DNA from: an uncultured Erythrobacter sp.
GTDB taxonomy: Bacteria; Pseudomonadota; Alphaproteobacteria; Sphingomonadales; Sphingomonadaceae
Assembly (NCBI GenBank): GCA_937899785.1
Contig: CALCCG010000247.1
Span: 1 to 38,157 of the forward strand
Length of the DNA stretch: 38,157 nt
Direction: 5' to 3'
A model generated the notes under the pieces. That model made no database searches. It was not told the DNA's origin and saw only the letters and a program-made list of their open reading frames with translations. Shown here one piece after another: positions 26,678 through 35,391 of this stretch (positions within the stretch are counted from its first letter, which is position 1; each line of letters opens with the position of its first letter). A program made the position numbers and the translations under genes.

Positions 26678-28843
26678 TTAGAACCGTGCGGTTACCGCAA
26701 AGCGCGCGTTGAGCGGCGCTCCCACGGTCGCCTGGTGCGTCGAGTGCGAGTTGGGGAAGTACAGCGTATCGGTCAGGTTCTCGATGTTGACCTGCAGACG
26801 CAGCTGGTCCGAAACATTGTAATAGGCGGCGGCGTCGATCCGGGTGTAAGCGGGCAGAACCGCGCGGGTTGTAACGCTGTCACCGCTCGGTGTGTCGTAG
26901 GTCACGTTGCCGTTGGTGATGAAGCTGTCGCTCTGGTGGGTCAGGCCGAGCCCAACGCCGAAGCGATCCGTGACCGCAACGTTGTTCCACACAGAGAACA
27001 TATTCTCGGGCAGCTCGCGCGGACGCAGGCCTTCATTGCCAAACTCGTCAACCTGCGCGCCGTCGAGATAGCTATAGCCAGCCGAAATGAACCAACCGGG
27101 CAGAACCTGGCCCTGCAATTGCAATTCGAAGCCCTGAATATTGCTGTCGATCACATCCAGCGTTTCGGGATCGTTGTCGCTGGGCTGAGGCGAGGATTGC
27201 TCGATATCGAACACCGCGGCCGTCAGGCTCAAGCCTTGGTCAAAGTCCCACTTAATGCCCGCTTCCAGATTGGTGAAGGTGTCGGGGTCCAGCGCGTTGT
27301 TGTCGCCGTTGATGTTGGCGAATTGCTCGCCGGAACGCGGCAGGAAGCTTTCCGAGTAACTCGCATAGATCGAGATGTTTTCAAGCGGCTTGAAGATGAT
27401 GCCGCCACGCGGTGAGAACTCTTCGTCTGTGCGGGTGCGGATCTCGGCGAGGGGCACGTTGTTGACCTCGATGTCGAAGCTGTCAAAGCGCCCGCCCACA
27501 ACCAGGTTCAGCCAATCGGTGACCTTGATCTCATCCTGAATGTAGAGCGAGAACACGTCGATATCGACGCGCGTGTCATCGTTGAGGCTCACCGCCGGGT
27601 CAAACGCCACCGTCGTGACATTGCCCGATGCGTTGACGCCGATGCCGTTGCGGAAGTTCAAGGGGCGCTCGATCAGGAAAATTTCGTTGTCGTCGTTGGT
27701 CTGGTCCCAGACCGGGTTGATACGATCCTGATCCGATGAGGTGTTGATATACTCACCGCCGAAGATGAGCGTGTGCGTGATGGCGCCCGTCTCAAATTCG
27801 CCAACCAGATTGCCTGACAGGATCAGATTCTGGCGCTGGGTCGTGTCGATATAGCCATCGGTCGTAACTTCATCCGGCGTCAGCAATTCGTTGTAGCCCG
27901 ACGCGTAGAAATTCGAATACACCTTGTCGTAATCGCCATAGAACGCCGCAAAATTGCCCTTCAGGTTTTCACTGAATTCATGGCTGAGATTGGCACGCAG
28001 CAGATGCGCTTCGAGCTTTGTGAAGTTGAGCTCCGCATCGCCAAAGGTGATGTCTTCAAACTCTTCCACCGGACGGCCATCGGCACCGGTCGGGATGCCG
28101 CGATCGATGAATCGCTCATGGTCGGCGTATTCGTAGGATAAATCGAGGACCGTTCCTTCGCCAAGTTGAAGGCGACCGGTCGGGTTGATGCCGATGCGCT
28201 CACCGTCATAGAAGTCGCGGTGGTTGTTGAGACTTTCGTACACAGCGTTGAGGCGGAAAGCGGCGTTGTCGCCCGCGGCGAGATTGATGTCGCCCTGCAC
28301 AAGGAACTCGCCGAACGTGTCGATCGCGACCTGGCCGGCGCCAAAGGTTTCGCCAATAGTGCCCTTCTTGGTCACGCGGTTCAGGATGCCGCCAGTACCG
28401 CCGCGTCCGAACAACAGCGCGTTCGGGCCGCGCAGAATCTCAACCTGCTCAAGATTGTAGAGGCCGCGATAATACTGAACGTCATCGCGCACGCCGTCGA
28501 TGAAGAAGTCCGCCGTGGAGCGCACGCCCCGGAACACGATGGCGTCGCGGTGGCCTTCGCCCTGGGAATTGTTCACGCCTGGCGTGTAGTCGACAATCTG
28601 GCCGATGCTGGTCCAACCGCGTTGAAGAATCTCATCCTGCGTCGTGATCGTGAGGCTTTGCGGCACATCGATGATCTCGGTTGGCGTTTTGAGCGCTGCG
28701 ATCTGATTGGAATAGAGCACTTCGCCTGGAACGATGATTTCGTCGTTCTCATCGCGCTCGGGCGCGTCGTCCTGGGCAAGGGCAGGGGCCGCCATCATCG
28801 CGGTGGTAGCGAGCAGCGCGAAACGCGCAAAACGGGTTTTCAT
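26678..28843 (-). CDS. TonB-dependent siderophore receptor
   Basis: A 721-residue outer-membrane receptor. A clear signal peptide ends in PALAQ, followed by an acidic stretch and a plug domain (VPQSLTITTQDEILQRG, FRGVRSTADFFIDGVRDD, VEILRGPNALLFG) and a 22-strand-type barrel ending in aromatic FAVTARF. The plug motifs match ferrichrome/catecholate-type siderophore receptors, but the exact ligand is not resolved. The ATG at 28843 follows AGAGAAAG. A Fur-like box lies 52 bases upstream. No TonB-ExbBD or siderophore biosynthesis gene is nearby. Confidence 0.95.
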   Translation of the reverse strand: MKTRFARFALLATTAMMAAPALAQDDAPERDENDEIIVPGEVLYSNQIAALKTPTEIIDVPQSLTITTQDEILQRGWTSIGQIVDYTPGVNNSQGEGHRDAIVFRGVRSTADFFIDGVRDDVQYYRGLYNLEQVEILRGPNALLFGRGGTGGILNRVTKKGTIGETFGAGQVAIDTFGEFLVQGDINLAAGDNAAFRLNAVYESLNNHRDFYDGERIGINPTGRLQLGEGTVLDLSYEYADHERFIDRGIPTGADGRPVEEFEDITFGDAELNFTKLEAHLLRANLSHEFSENLKGNFAAFYGDYDKVYSNFYASGYNELLTPDEVTTDGYIDTTQRQNLILSGNLVGEFETGAITHTLIFGGEYINTSSDQDRINPVWDQTNDDNEIFLIERPLNFRNGIGVNASGNVTTVAFDPAVSLNDDTRVDIDVFSLYIQDEIKVTDWLNLVVGGRFDSFDIEVNNVPLAEIRTRTDEEFSPRGGIIFKPLENISIYASYSESFLPRSGEQFANINGDNNALDPDTFTNLEAGIKWDFDQGLSLTAAVFDIEQSSPQPSDNDPETLDVIDSNIQGFELQLQGQVLPGWFISAGYSYLDGAQVDEFGNEGLRPRELPENMFSVWNNVAVTDRFGVGLGLTHQSDSFITNGNVTYDTPSGDSVTTRAVLPAYTRIDAAAYYNVSDQLRLQVNIENLTDTLYFPNSHSTHQATVGAPLNARFAVTARF

Positions 28844-28894
28844 AGATGGATCTTTCTCTGTGCAGGTGTGGCGCAATCGCCGTGACGCGCCGCT

Positions 28895-28913
28895 AATGCG
28901 AATTACTCTCACT
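28895..28913 (-). promoter_or_regulatory. Candidate Fur box upstream of the TonB receptor
   Basis: The 19-base AATGCGAATTACTCTCACT is partly palindromic: six of nine symmetric positions match, with TG.GA.T.A.TC.CA in the centre. That resembles an alphaproteobacterial Fur/iron-response site. Its place in the leader of an iron-receptor gene supports the call. No experimental or database check was possible. Confidence 0.45.
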
Positions 28914-29036
28914 AACAAGTAGTGTTTCGCTCACGGTTCTGATTTTTTGGAATCTCGCGATTTTGTGTCATTTTTGCCGCGATTTTCCGCCCTGGACGCG
29001 CTAGGGCCGCACCACATCTCGCGGGAGGCGCAAATC

Positions 29037-29381
29037 ATGAAAGCAACGATCTGGCACAACCCCAAATGCGGGACGTCGCGCAAGACGCTGGCGATCCTGG
29101 AGAACCTCTCAAAGGTCGATGTGACCGTGATCGAATATCTCAAGAATCCGCCCACGCGTGAAAAGCTGGTGCAGCTTTACGCCGACGCGGGTATCACACC
29201 GCAAGAGGGCTTGCGGCTGCGTGGCACCGACACTGAGGAGCGCGGGCTGCCTGACGCCGATGGCGACACGATCTTGGATGCGATGGTGGCTGACCCGATC
29301 CTCATCAACCGTCCTCTCGTCGAAACCGAGAAGGGTGTCGCGCTGTGCCGCCCGCAGGATGTGGTCCTTAAGCTCCTCTAG
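29037..29381 (+). CDS. arsC: ArsC-type arsenate reductase (glutaredoxin-like)
   Basis: A 114-residue protein with HNPKCGTSRKTL (redox Cys11), LRLRGTDTEERGL, NRPLVETEKGVALCRP and a C-terminus typical of the glutathione/glutaredoxin-linked ArsC family, which reduces arsenate to arsenite. Some members (YffB/Spx-like) do other jobs, but the arginine positions fit ArsC. The ATG follows CGGGAGG. No arsR, arsB or acr3 gene is adjacent, so arsenic resistance is not certain. Confidence 0.9.
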   Translation: MKATIWHNPKCGTSRKTLAILENLSKVDVTVIEYLKNPPTREKLVQLYADAGITPQEGLRLRGTDTEERGLPDADGDTILDAMVADPILINRPLVETEKGVALCRPQDVVLKLL

Positions 29382-29394
29382 GCCCAGGGCCTAG
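29378..29394. terminator. Palindrome between convergent arsC and MFS genes
   Basis: CTAGGCCC-A-GGGCCTAG is a perfect eight-base inverted repeat around one base, spanning both stop codons. It has no T-run on either side. It may act as a weak bidirectional terminator and overlaps the ends of both reading frames. Confidence 0.35.
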
Positions 29395-30737
29395 CGGTCG
29401 CGGGTCATCTCTGCGTCGCTGGCGAGCCCGCGCCAGCCAAAGCCGACCACGGCAAGGCAAAACGCGACGATCAGGCCAAACGCCATGGGCGCGTCGGTGT
29501 TATAGAGCCACACGCCGACAGCGGGCGCGTAGACAAAGCTCGCGCCTGCGACGCTTGCGACAATCCCGGAGGCCTGCCCTTGCTCAGCGCGCGTCACGGA
29601 AAGCGATGTGCCGGCGGTGGTACCCGGGCGGAACAGGCCAAACCCAAGCGACGCAATCGCAAAACCCAGCGAAAGGGAAGAGATGTCGTCCGCGACGCCC
29701 AGCAACGCCGTACCCAAAGCCGCCACTATCATCCCCGACAAGGTCGCGGCGCGCGGGCCGATGCGAAAGCGCGGGATCAGGCCCCATTGCGCCAACAAGG
29801 TCGCGAGCGCTCCGAACACCAACACCAGGCTGACCAGCGCCGCGCCCTCCTCAGGTTGGCTGCGGAGCCCGAGACGGTCGAGCACTAGGAAACCGGCAAT
29901 CCCCATGACCATCGCTTGCGCGTGCCCGCCGACAAGGCCCGCCAGCACCCAGGCCCTTAAGCGCGGGTCAAACCAGCTGAGGCGTCCGGGCTCTTCGGCG
30001 GTTTCGGTGTGAGCATCGGGTTCGTAGTCGGCGTCCGCCCCGGCCGAGGCATCAGAGCTGCCCGAATAGGGAACCGCCTGGCCGCGCGCGGCGTATTGCG
30101 GTTCGTCATCGGGCAAGCGCAGCCGCAGCAGGATCAGCGCGATCATGCCAATCAGCGCAAAGCTGATGAACGGTCCGGTAAGCCCGATGCCCAAGAAAGA
30201 GAAGACCAACAGCGGTGCCAGAACCGGACCGATCACTGTGCCCAGGCCAAAGCTTGATGCGATGAGCGACAAGGCGTTGGTGCGCTCAGACCGGGGTGTG
30301 CGCGCGGCGACATAGGCTTGCACCGCCGGCGGCGCAGCGCTGCCAAACAAGCCGTACAAGCTGCGCGCGGCGGCAAAGGTTATAAGCGTGGCGAGCGCAC
30401 CGAGATAGCCCGCAAGGCCCGCCCACAACACCAATCCGCACAGCCCCATCGAAAGAATAAAGCCGGTCAACCCCAGCGCCAGCATCGATTTGCGTCCGCG
30501 CTTGTCAGAGCGCCGAGCCCAGATCGGCGCGCACACCACCCACAACAGCGCGGACCAGCTGTAGGCGAGGCTGATCCAGAAGTCCCGAACGCCCAGAGCC
30601 GTGCCAATCGACGGCATCACCGATTGCATCGCGGTGTTGCCGGCGGCTGTCACGAGCATGACAACAAACAACAGCGCCATGCGCGAATTGGGGATCGGCG
30701 GCGCGCTTGCATGGAGAGAGGGATCGGTTCGGCCCAT
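29391..30737 (-). CDS. MFS transporter (TetA-like drug:H+ antiporter family)
   Basis: A 448-residue protein with about 12 membrane helices and the MFS loop signature IWARRSDKRGRKSML between helices 2 and 3, as in tetracycline/multidrug exporters. A charged central loop (about residues 195-245, rich in Asp/Glu/Ala) separates the halves. The start chosen (MGRTDPSL) is one of several; the longer reading starts 36 bases upstream. The substrate is unknown. It converges with arsC, and the upstream gene on the same strand is an unrelated membrane protein. Confidence 0.88.
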   Translation of the reverse strand: MGRTDPSLHASAPPIPNSRMALLFVVMLVTAAGNTAMQSVMPSIGTALGVRDFWISLAYSWSALLWVVCAPIWARRSDKRGRKSMLALGLTGFILSMGLCGLVLWAGLAGYLGALATLITFAAARSLYGLFGSAAPPAVQAYVAARTPRSERTNALSLIASSFGLGTVIGPVLAPLLVFSFLGIGLTGPFISFALIGMIALILLRLRLPDDEPQYAARGQAVPYSGSSDASAGADADYEPDAHTETAEEPGRLSWFDPRLRAWVLAGLVGGHAQAMVMGIAGFLVLDRLGLRSQPEEGAALVSLVLVFGALATLLAQWGLIPRFRIGPRAATLSGMIVAALGTALLGVADDISSLSLGFAIASLGFGLFRPGTTAGTSLSVTRAEQGQASGIVASVAGASFVYAPAVGVWLYNTDAPMAFGLIVAFCLAVVGFGWRGLASDAEMTRDR

Positions 30738-30819
30738 GCCCCGTGCGCTAGGGCAGGCCGCGTGCAGTGGCAATCAGGCAGTGGGGCAATCGGACAAACA
30801 GCCGCGCAAGGCGGGCACC

Positions 30820-31659
30820 CTATTCGAAGACGGAGGAGACCTCATCCTCGTCAGGGCCGCGCAATTGTTCAAAAATCGCCACCGCCAGGCCGCAGATGAT
30901 AAGGCTGGTGGCTATCTCCATAAGACCGTCTGCGAACCCCAGGATCAACGCCGTTGCCGTGCCGCCGCCCGCCAGCGCCGCAATCACGCCAAACCCGCTG
31001 GAAAACAGCAGCGCGATAACCATGTAGACGACAAACAGGATCGACCAGAAAATCAGGATCGACCATTGCCGCTTATGCGTCAGCTTGAACGATCGCATCA
31101 TCGCGGAAAACGGATTGAGCGTGCCCTCCAGCACCAGCACCGGAAGGCTCATCGACAGGCGCGCGGCGAGATAGACCGAAACGAACAGGCTCGGGAAGCC
31201 CGCTATCACACCGACCAAAGCGCCCGCAGCCTGCCCCACAAGCGCCGCGATCAGGACCAGTGGAATCGCGACCACAATGGCAGCGACAAAATAGAGCACA
31301 AAATAGAGCACAAAGATCGCCAGCGTGCTGGGCGTCACCCGAAAACCGGTGGCGATGGCTTCGCCCACGGTGGGCCGTTTGCCCCCAATCATCGCGATGA
31401 TGGCGCCTTGGCCAGCAAACTGGACAATCATCGCCGCCCCGCTGACCAAAACGATCGTGGCCAAATTCTCCTGAAAAACGGCCAGCACCTGCTCCGGCTC
31501 CGCGCCCGGTTGGGCCAGCGTGGCAAAATCGGGCATAAACAAATACACCCCGATACTGGGGAGAAGCAGAAAAACCGCTGCGATGACGAGCAGCAGTTGG
31601 AAACTATCTTTGACGAGATCTATCGCCCGTGACCAAGCTTGATCCATGTTGAATTTCAT
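30820..31659 (-). CDS. Multi-pass membrane protein of unknown function
   Basis: A 279-residue protein with about six hydrophobic helices (e.g. [58 protein letters not shown]). The motif [23 protein letters not shown] and the overall layout resemble the broad glycerophosphoryl-diester-phosphodiesterase membrane-domain-like and DUF975-like group. I cannot name the family with certainty. The ATG (31659) has a modest GGGC/AAAGGGCGG leader. It is divergent from lipB across 70 bases. Confidence 0.8.
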   Translation of the reverse strand: MKFNMDQAWSRAIDLVKDSFQLLLVIAAVFLLLPSIGVYLFMPDFATLAQPGAEPEQVLAVFQENLATIVLVSGAAMIVQFAGQGAIIAMIGGKRPTVGEAIATGFRVTPSTLAIFVLYFVLYFVAAIVVAIPLVLIAALVGQAAGALVGVIAGFPSLFVSVYLAARLSMSLPVLVLEGTLNPFSAMMRSFKLTHKRQWSILIFWSILFVVYMVIALLFSSGFGVIAALAGGGTATALILGFADGLMEIATSLIICGLAVAIFEQLRGPDEDEVSSVFE

Positions 31660-31729
31660 GCCGCCCTTTGCCCCCAATTCGTGCATTTCGGCCCTTGATA
31701 TGCTGCGTCAATGCCCCCACCCAAGGGGC

Positions 31730-32425
31730 ATGGCAAGCAAAGCTTTAAGACCGGAGTTTGACGCCGAAGCGCTCGAATGGCGGCGCGAGGACGCCGCTGT
31801 CCCCTACGCGCAGGCGCTGGCGGCGATGGAAGAACGCAACGTCGCGGTCCATGCGGGCGCGGCGGCGGAGCAGATCTGGCTGCTCGAACACCCACCGGTC
31901 TACACCGCGGGCACCAGCGCGGACCCCGCCGAATTGATCGACCCGCGCTTTGATGTGGTGAAAACCGGGCGCGGCGGGCGCTACACCTATCACGGACCGG
32001 GCCAGCGCGTCGCATACCTGATGCTCAACCTGGCAGAGCGCGGCAAGGATGTACGCTGCTTTGTCCATGCGATCGAAGGCTGGGTTATCGCGACGCTTGC
32101 CGATTTCGGGGTTGAGGCTTGGGCGGCTCAAGGCCGCGTTGGTATTTGGTGTGAAGACATTGATGGACGCGAGGCTAAGATTGGCGCAATCGGCGTGCGC
32201 GTGAGGCGCTGGGTCACGATGCATGGCGTCTCTGTGAATCTGGACCCGGACCTTTCGCATTTCGGCGGGATCATCCCGTGCGGGATTAACGAGTTTGGCG
32301 TCACCAGCCTGGCCAGGTTGGGCAAGCCGGTTTCGGCCGCGCAATGGGATGAGGCGCTCATGGCCCGGGCTCCGGGCTTTTTTGAGACGCTTGAGAACAC
32401 GGGGCGCAGCGCATGCGGTGGGTAA
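31730..32425 (+). CDS. lipB: LipB octanoyl-[ACP]:protein N-octanoyltransferase
   Basis: A 231-residue enzyme that moves octanoate from ACP to lipoyl domains, the first step of lipoate synthesis. [33 protein letters not shown], the catalytic Lys150 ([10 protein letters not shown]) and Cys184 (GGIIPCGI) are all present. The start at MASKAL has AAGGGG very close upstream. An in-frame ATG at 31700 is an alternative. Its 3' end overlaps the small lipoprotein gene by 13 bases. Confidence 0.96.
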   Translation: MASKALRPEFDAEALEWRREDAAVPYAQALAAMEERNVAVHAGAAAEQIWLLEHPPVYTAGTSADPAELIDPRFDVVKTGRGGRYTYHGPGQRVAYLMLNLAERGKDVRCFVHAIEGWVIATLADFGVEAWAAQGRVGIWCEDIDGREAKIGAIGVRVRRWVTMHGVSVNLDPDLSHFGGIIPCGINEFGVTSLARLGKPVSAAQWDEALMARAPGFFETLENTGRSACGG

Positions 32426-32751
32426 GTCTTGTCGCGCTGATCGGCGCCTTGGCAGCGTGCAGTGGCGAGGCAGAACCGGCACAGACGCAAACGCCAAACG
32501 AGCAGGGTGGCCAGGTTTCGGGCGAGGTTTTGGGCGGCACGATCAGCGATGCGATGATCCCGCTGGAATCGCTCCAATCGCAATCGCCCCCGGCCGCTCG
32601 CGCCGCGCCAAGCCAGCCCAATGAGGAAGAGGCATCAGCGCCGTCGGCACCCGAAGCGCCGGTTTCTTCGCCGGCCGCTGCCTCCACTGGCGAACCCCCC
32701 GCTGCAAACGAAGAGGGCGCCCCGTCGTCTGACGCCGCGCCCCCTCAATAG
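32413..32751 (+). CDS. Small Pro/Ala-rich predicted lipoprotein
   Basis: A 112-residue protein with a short signal ([16 protein letters not shown], lipobox LAAC, Cys16) and a low-complexity mature region rich in Ala, Pro, Ser, Glu and Gln with no cysteine beyond the lipid anchor. It overlaps the lipB stop and is probably co-translated. No family recognised. Such regions often act as disordered envelope tethers, and function is unknown. Confidence 0.72.
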   Translation: MRWVSLVALIGALAACSGEAEPAQTQTPNEQGGQVSGEVLGGTISDAMIPLESLQSQSPPAARAAPSQPNEEEASAPSAPEAPVSSPAAASTGEPPAANEEGAPSSDAAPPQ

Positions 32752-32769
32752 CTCCCCGGGTTTCGCGCC

Positions 32770-33885
32770 TTACTCGGCGGCCTGCTGCTCTTCTTCTTCG
32801 AGAGTGGGATAGTCGATATACCCTTCGGCTGTCGGGAAGTACCAGCTGATCGGCACGTTGACATTCTCGTTAAGATGCGCGCCAGCCGCGATCCGCTTTT
32901 CGAGATCAGGGTTGGAGATGTACGGGCGGCCAAAGCTCACCGCGTCGCATTTGCCGCTGGTCACATCGGCGTCGGCCTCGGCGCCGGTGTAATCGGAATT
33001 GAGGATCAACGGCCCGGTGTAAATGCCGCGTATCATCGGGCTTTGCTTGGGAACATCGGTGCGACCAAAGGTGCCGTCGGGCCCCGGTTCGCGCAGTTCG
33101 AGAAAGGCGAGGCCCATTTCTTCAATCACGCGGGTTGCCTCGCCAAAGATCGATGCGGGATCGCTGTCATCGGCCCCTTGCGTCTCGCCATTGGGCGACA
33201 GGCGAATGCCTACACGGTCCGCCCCCCAGACATCAACCAGCGCTTCCAGAACCTCGCGCATAAAGCGCACTCGGTTCTCCACCGGACCGCCATATTCATC
33301 GGTGCGCAGATTGGTGGATTCGCGCAAGAACTGGTCGATCAGATAGCCATTCGCACCGTGCAACTGGACCGCGTCGAAACCGGCGGCTTTCGCGTTCTCG
33401 GCCGCCTTACGATAGTCGCCGATTGTGCGTTCGATGTCCTCTTTGGTCATCTCGCGCGCTTGTTCGTAATCCTTGCGACCTTCGGGTGTGTGTGCGTGGC
33501 CCGGCGCGGTGGTGGCGCTGGCGGAGAAGGCGGGTTCGCCATCAAGGAAGAACGGGTGCACCAGCCGCCCCATATGCCACAGCTGCATCGCGATCAGGCC
33601 ACCCTTGGCGTGGACCGCCTCGGTGATCGGTTGCCACGCTTCGACCTGTTCGTCCGACCAAATGCCCGGCGCACTTGGCCATCCCAGCCCTTCGCGGCTG
33701 ATCCCCGTTGCCTCGGTGAGGATGAGGCCAGACCCGGCGCGCTGCTCGTAATAGGTTTTCATCATGGCGTTGGGCGTGAACACCGGATCGGCCGCGCGAC
33801 CTCGGGTCAGCGGAGCCATGAAAATGCGATTTTTGGCTTCGAGCGCCCCCATGGTGAGCGGCTGGAACAAAGCTTCGTGGTGCAT
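32770..33885 (-). CDS. Old Yellow Enzyme family alkene reductase (NemA-like)
   Basis: A 371-residue FMN-dependent ene-reductase that reduces activated C=C bonds or nitrate esters with NAD(P)H. Characteristic stretches are FMAPLTRGRA, ATGISREGLGWP, LHGANGYLIDQFLRES (His/Asn substrate-binding pair), TDEYGGPVENR, and a C-terminal SFGRPYISNPDL flavin-binding segment. The ATG follows AGGAGGAATTTT, an excellent ribosome site, which rules out the longer in-frame start. It is divergent from the EamA gene. Confidence 0.95.
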   Translation of the reverse strand: MHHEALFQPLTMGALEAKNRIFMAPLTRGRAADPVFTPNAMMKTYYEQRAGSGLILTEATGISREGLGWPSAPGIWSDEQVEAWQPITEAVHAKGGLIAMQLWHMGRLVHPFFLDGEPAFSASATTAPGHAHTPEGRKDYEQAREMTKEDIERTIGDYRKAAENAKAAGFDAVQLHGANGYLIDQFLRESTNLRTDEYGGPVENRVRFMREVLEALVDVWGADRVGIRLSPNGETQGADDSDPASIFGEATRVIEEMGLAFLELREPGPDGTFGRTDVPKQSPMIRGIYTGPLILNSDYTGAEADADVTSGKCDAVSFGRPYISNPDLEKRIAAGAHLNENVNVPISWYFPTAEGYIDYPTLEEEEQQAAE

Positions 33886-33952
33886 CGGAAAATTCCTCCT
33901 CCTGTTTCTCGCTTGGGATTGCACTTGGGCCAAGCGCGTTTAGGGCGCAAGC

Positions 33953-34858
33953 ATGGAAAAGGCTGAGGCGCATCAAGGAAATCTTGCCCGTCCCCCCTCG
34001 CGGCTTCGCGGGGCGCTTTTGCTGGCTGCGCTGCTTGGCGGGAATGTCGCGCTGGCGCTTGGCCCATGGCTGGTGCGCCTGACCGACACCGGCGCGGTGA
34101 GCGCGGCGTTTTGGCGGATGTTCCTGGCGCTGCCCTTCCTTGTCGTGTTCGCGCGCCTGGCGGATCAGCGGCTGGGCGGGCTCCCTTTCAAGACGCTCGC
34201 GCTGGTGGCGTTGGGGGCGGTGGCGTTCGCCGGCGATCTGGCGAGCTGGCATATTGGGATCGGTATGACCCGACTGGGCAACGCGACCTTGTTCGGCAAT
34301 GCGGGATCGATCGTTCTGCTGTTCTGGGGCTTCATCATCGCGCGCGCCCTCCCGCGCGGAACCGAGTGGCTCGCGATTGTCTTTGCGCTGGCGGGGGCCG
34401 GGATTTTGCTGGGGCGCAGCCGCGATATCTCGACCACGACCTTTGTCGGAGATCTGTTTTGCATCACCGCGGGTCTGCTCTACGCGGTGTATCTGTTGAC
34501 CTTACAGGGCGAGCGCGGTCAATTCGGATCCTGGAGCCTGCTCGTTTGGGTAAGCGTTTTTGCCTGCCCGGTGCTGCTCGCGACAGCCTTGGCGCTGGGT
34601 GAACCCGTCTGGCCGACCGACTGGACGCCGGTGGTGGTGCTGTTTGTGTCCAGCCAGCTCATTGGGCAGGGGCTGATGGTCTATTCGCTGGGGCACTTCC
34701 CGCCGCTGGTGATCGGCCTTGCGCTGCTCACCCAGCCCGCGATTGCCGCGGCGATCGGGTGGGGCGTCTTTAGTGAAGCGCTCACCTGGCTGGATGTGGC
34801 GGGGATGGCTCTTCTTGGCTCCGCTCTGGTGGTGGCGCGGGCGGTTCGGAAGGGATAG
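33953..34858 (+). CDS. EamA/DMT family transporter
   Basis: A 301-residue membrane protein with about ten helices in two EamA repeats (GPWLVRLTDTGAVSAAFWRM in the first, DVAGMALLGSALVVARAV at the end of the second). Drug/metabolite transporter relatives export amino acids or other metabolites, and the substrate is unresolved. The last 77 bases overlap, tail to tail, the gene of a small membrane protein on the other strand. Confidence 0.92.
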   Translation: MEKAEAHQGNLARPPSRLRGALLLAALLGGNVALALGPWLVRLTDTGAVSAAFWRMFLALPFLVVFARLADQRLGGLPFKTLALVALGAVAFAGDLASWHIGIGMTRLGNATLFGNAGSIVLLFWGFIIARALPRGTEWLAIVFALAGAGILLGRSRDISTTTFVGDLFCITAGLLYAVYLLTLQGERGQFGSWSLLVWVSVFACPVLLATALALGEPVWPTDWTPVVVLFVSSQLIGQGLMVYSLGHFPPLVIGLALLTQPAIAAAIGWGVFSEALTWLDVAGMALLGSALVVARAVRKG

Positions 34859-35330
34859 CGGGAAGCGCGGCCTGCAGGAACACGACGGCCCACACGAACA
34901 TGATCACCCCGCAATAGGCAAGCGGCGTCGTCACCGCCGATGGAAAGCTCCGCTGGCGGCCATAGGGCAGGGCCATGCCGCTCTTCTTTTCGAAGTCGTC
35001 GCGCGTCGGCCAATCCACTTGTGTGATTTCCCGATTCAGAAACCGCTTGAGGTATTTGAGCTGCTGCGTGGCTTCGCGAATGGCCAATCCTGAGAATAGG
35101 GTGAACACAAAGCCCACCAGCGAGCCAATCACCAGATTGAGCGTTTCAGGCGATCCATCCGACTGCGCGTTGTACAAAAAGATAAACGCAACAATCGCAA
35201 TATTGACCTGAAGCGCCCAAGTCAGACGGTGGTGGCACAGCGTGTCTTCCCGCTCAACGCACTTGAGGACCAGATCGATCTTTTCGTATTGGTCCAAAGC
35301 GTCCAAGGACTTTCGCTTGTCATCGGGCAT
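34782..35330 (-). CDS. Small three-helix membrane protein
   Basis: A 182-residue protein with a soluble N-terminal helix (VLKCVEREDTLCHHRLTW), two close membrane helices (about 44-62 and 67-88), a basic cytoplasmic segment, a third helix (about 138-158) and a Pro/Glu-rich tail. The HHRLTW motif just before the first helix is shared, from memory, with small 2TM bacterial membrane proteins. A link to SLATT-like proteins is only a thought. Its 3' end overlaps the EamA gene on the opposite strand, and it is 61 bases downstream of the 488-residue membrane protein, probably in one operon. Confidence 0.75.
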   Translation of the reverse strand: MPDDKRKSLDALDQYEKIDLVLKCVEREDTLCHHRLTWALQVNIAIVAFIFLYNAQSDGSPETLNLVIGSLVGFVFTLFSGLAIREATQQLKYLKRFLNREITQVDWPTRDDFEKKSGMALPYGRQRSFPSAVTTPLAYCGVIMFVWAVVFLQAALPAIPSEPPAPPPERSQEEPSPPHPAR

Positions 35331-35391
35331 GGTTTTGTGTCGTACTCTGTTGTTCCTAAGCGCAAATTTGGGAGCAGGGAGGGCCTCTACC

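Noticed and set aside
30601..31632. A 343-residue plus-strand reading frame rich in Arg, Gln and His
   Set aside because: It runs antisense across the MFS and membrane protein genes. Its composition is that of reversed hydrophobic codons.
32875..33966. A 363-residue plus-strand reading frame
   Set aside because: Antisense to the Old Yellow Enzyme gene. The composition is biased and no domain is visible.
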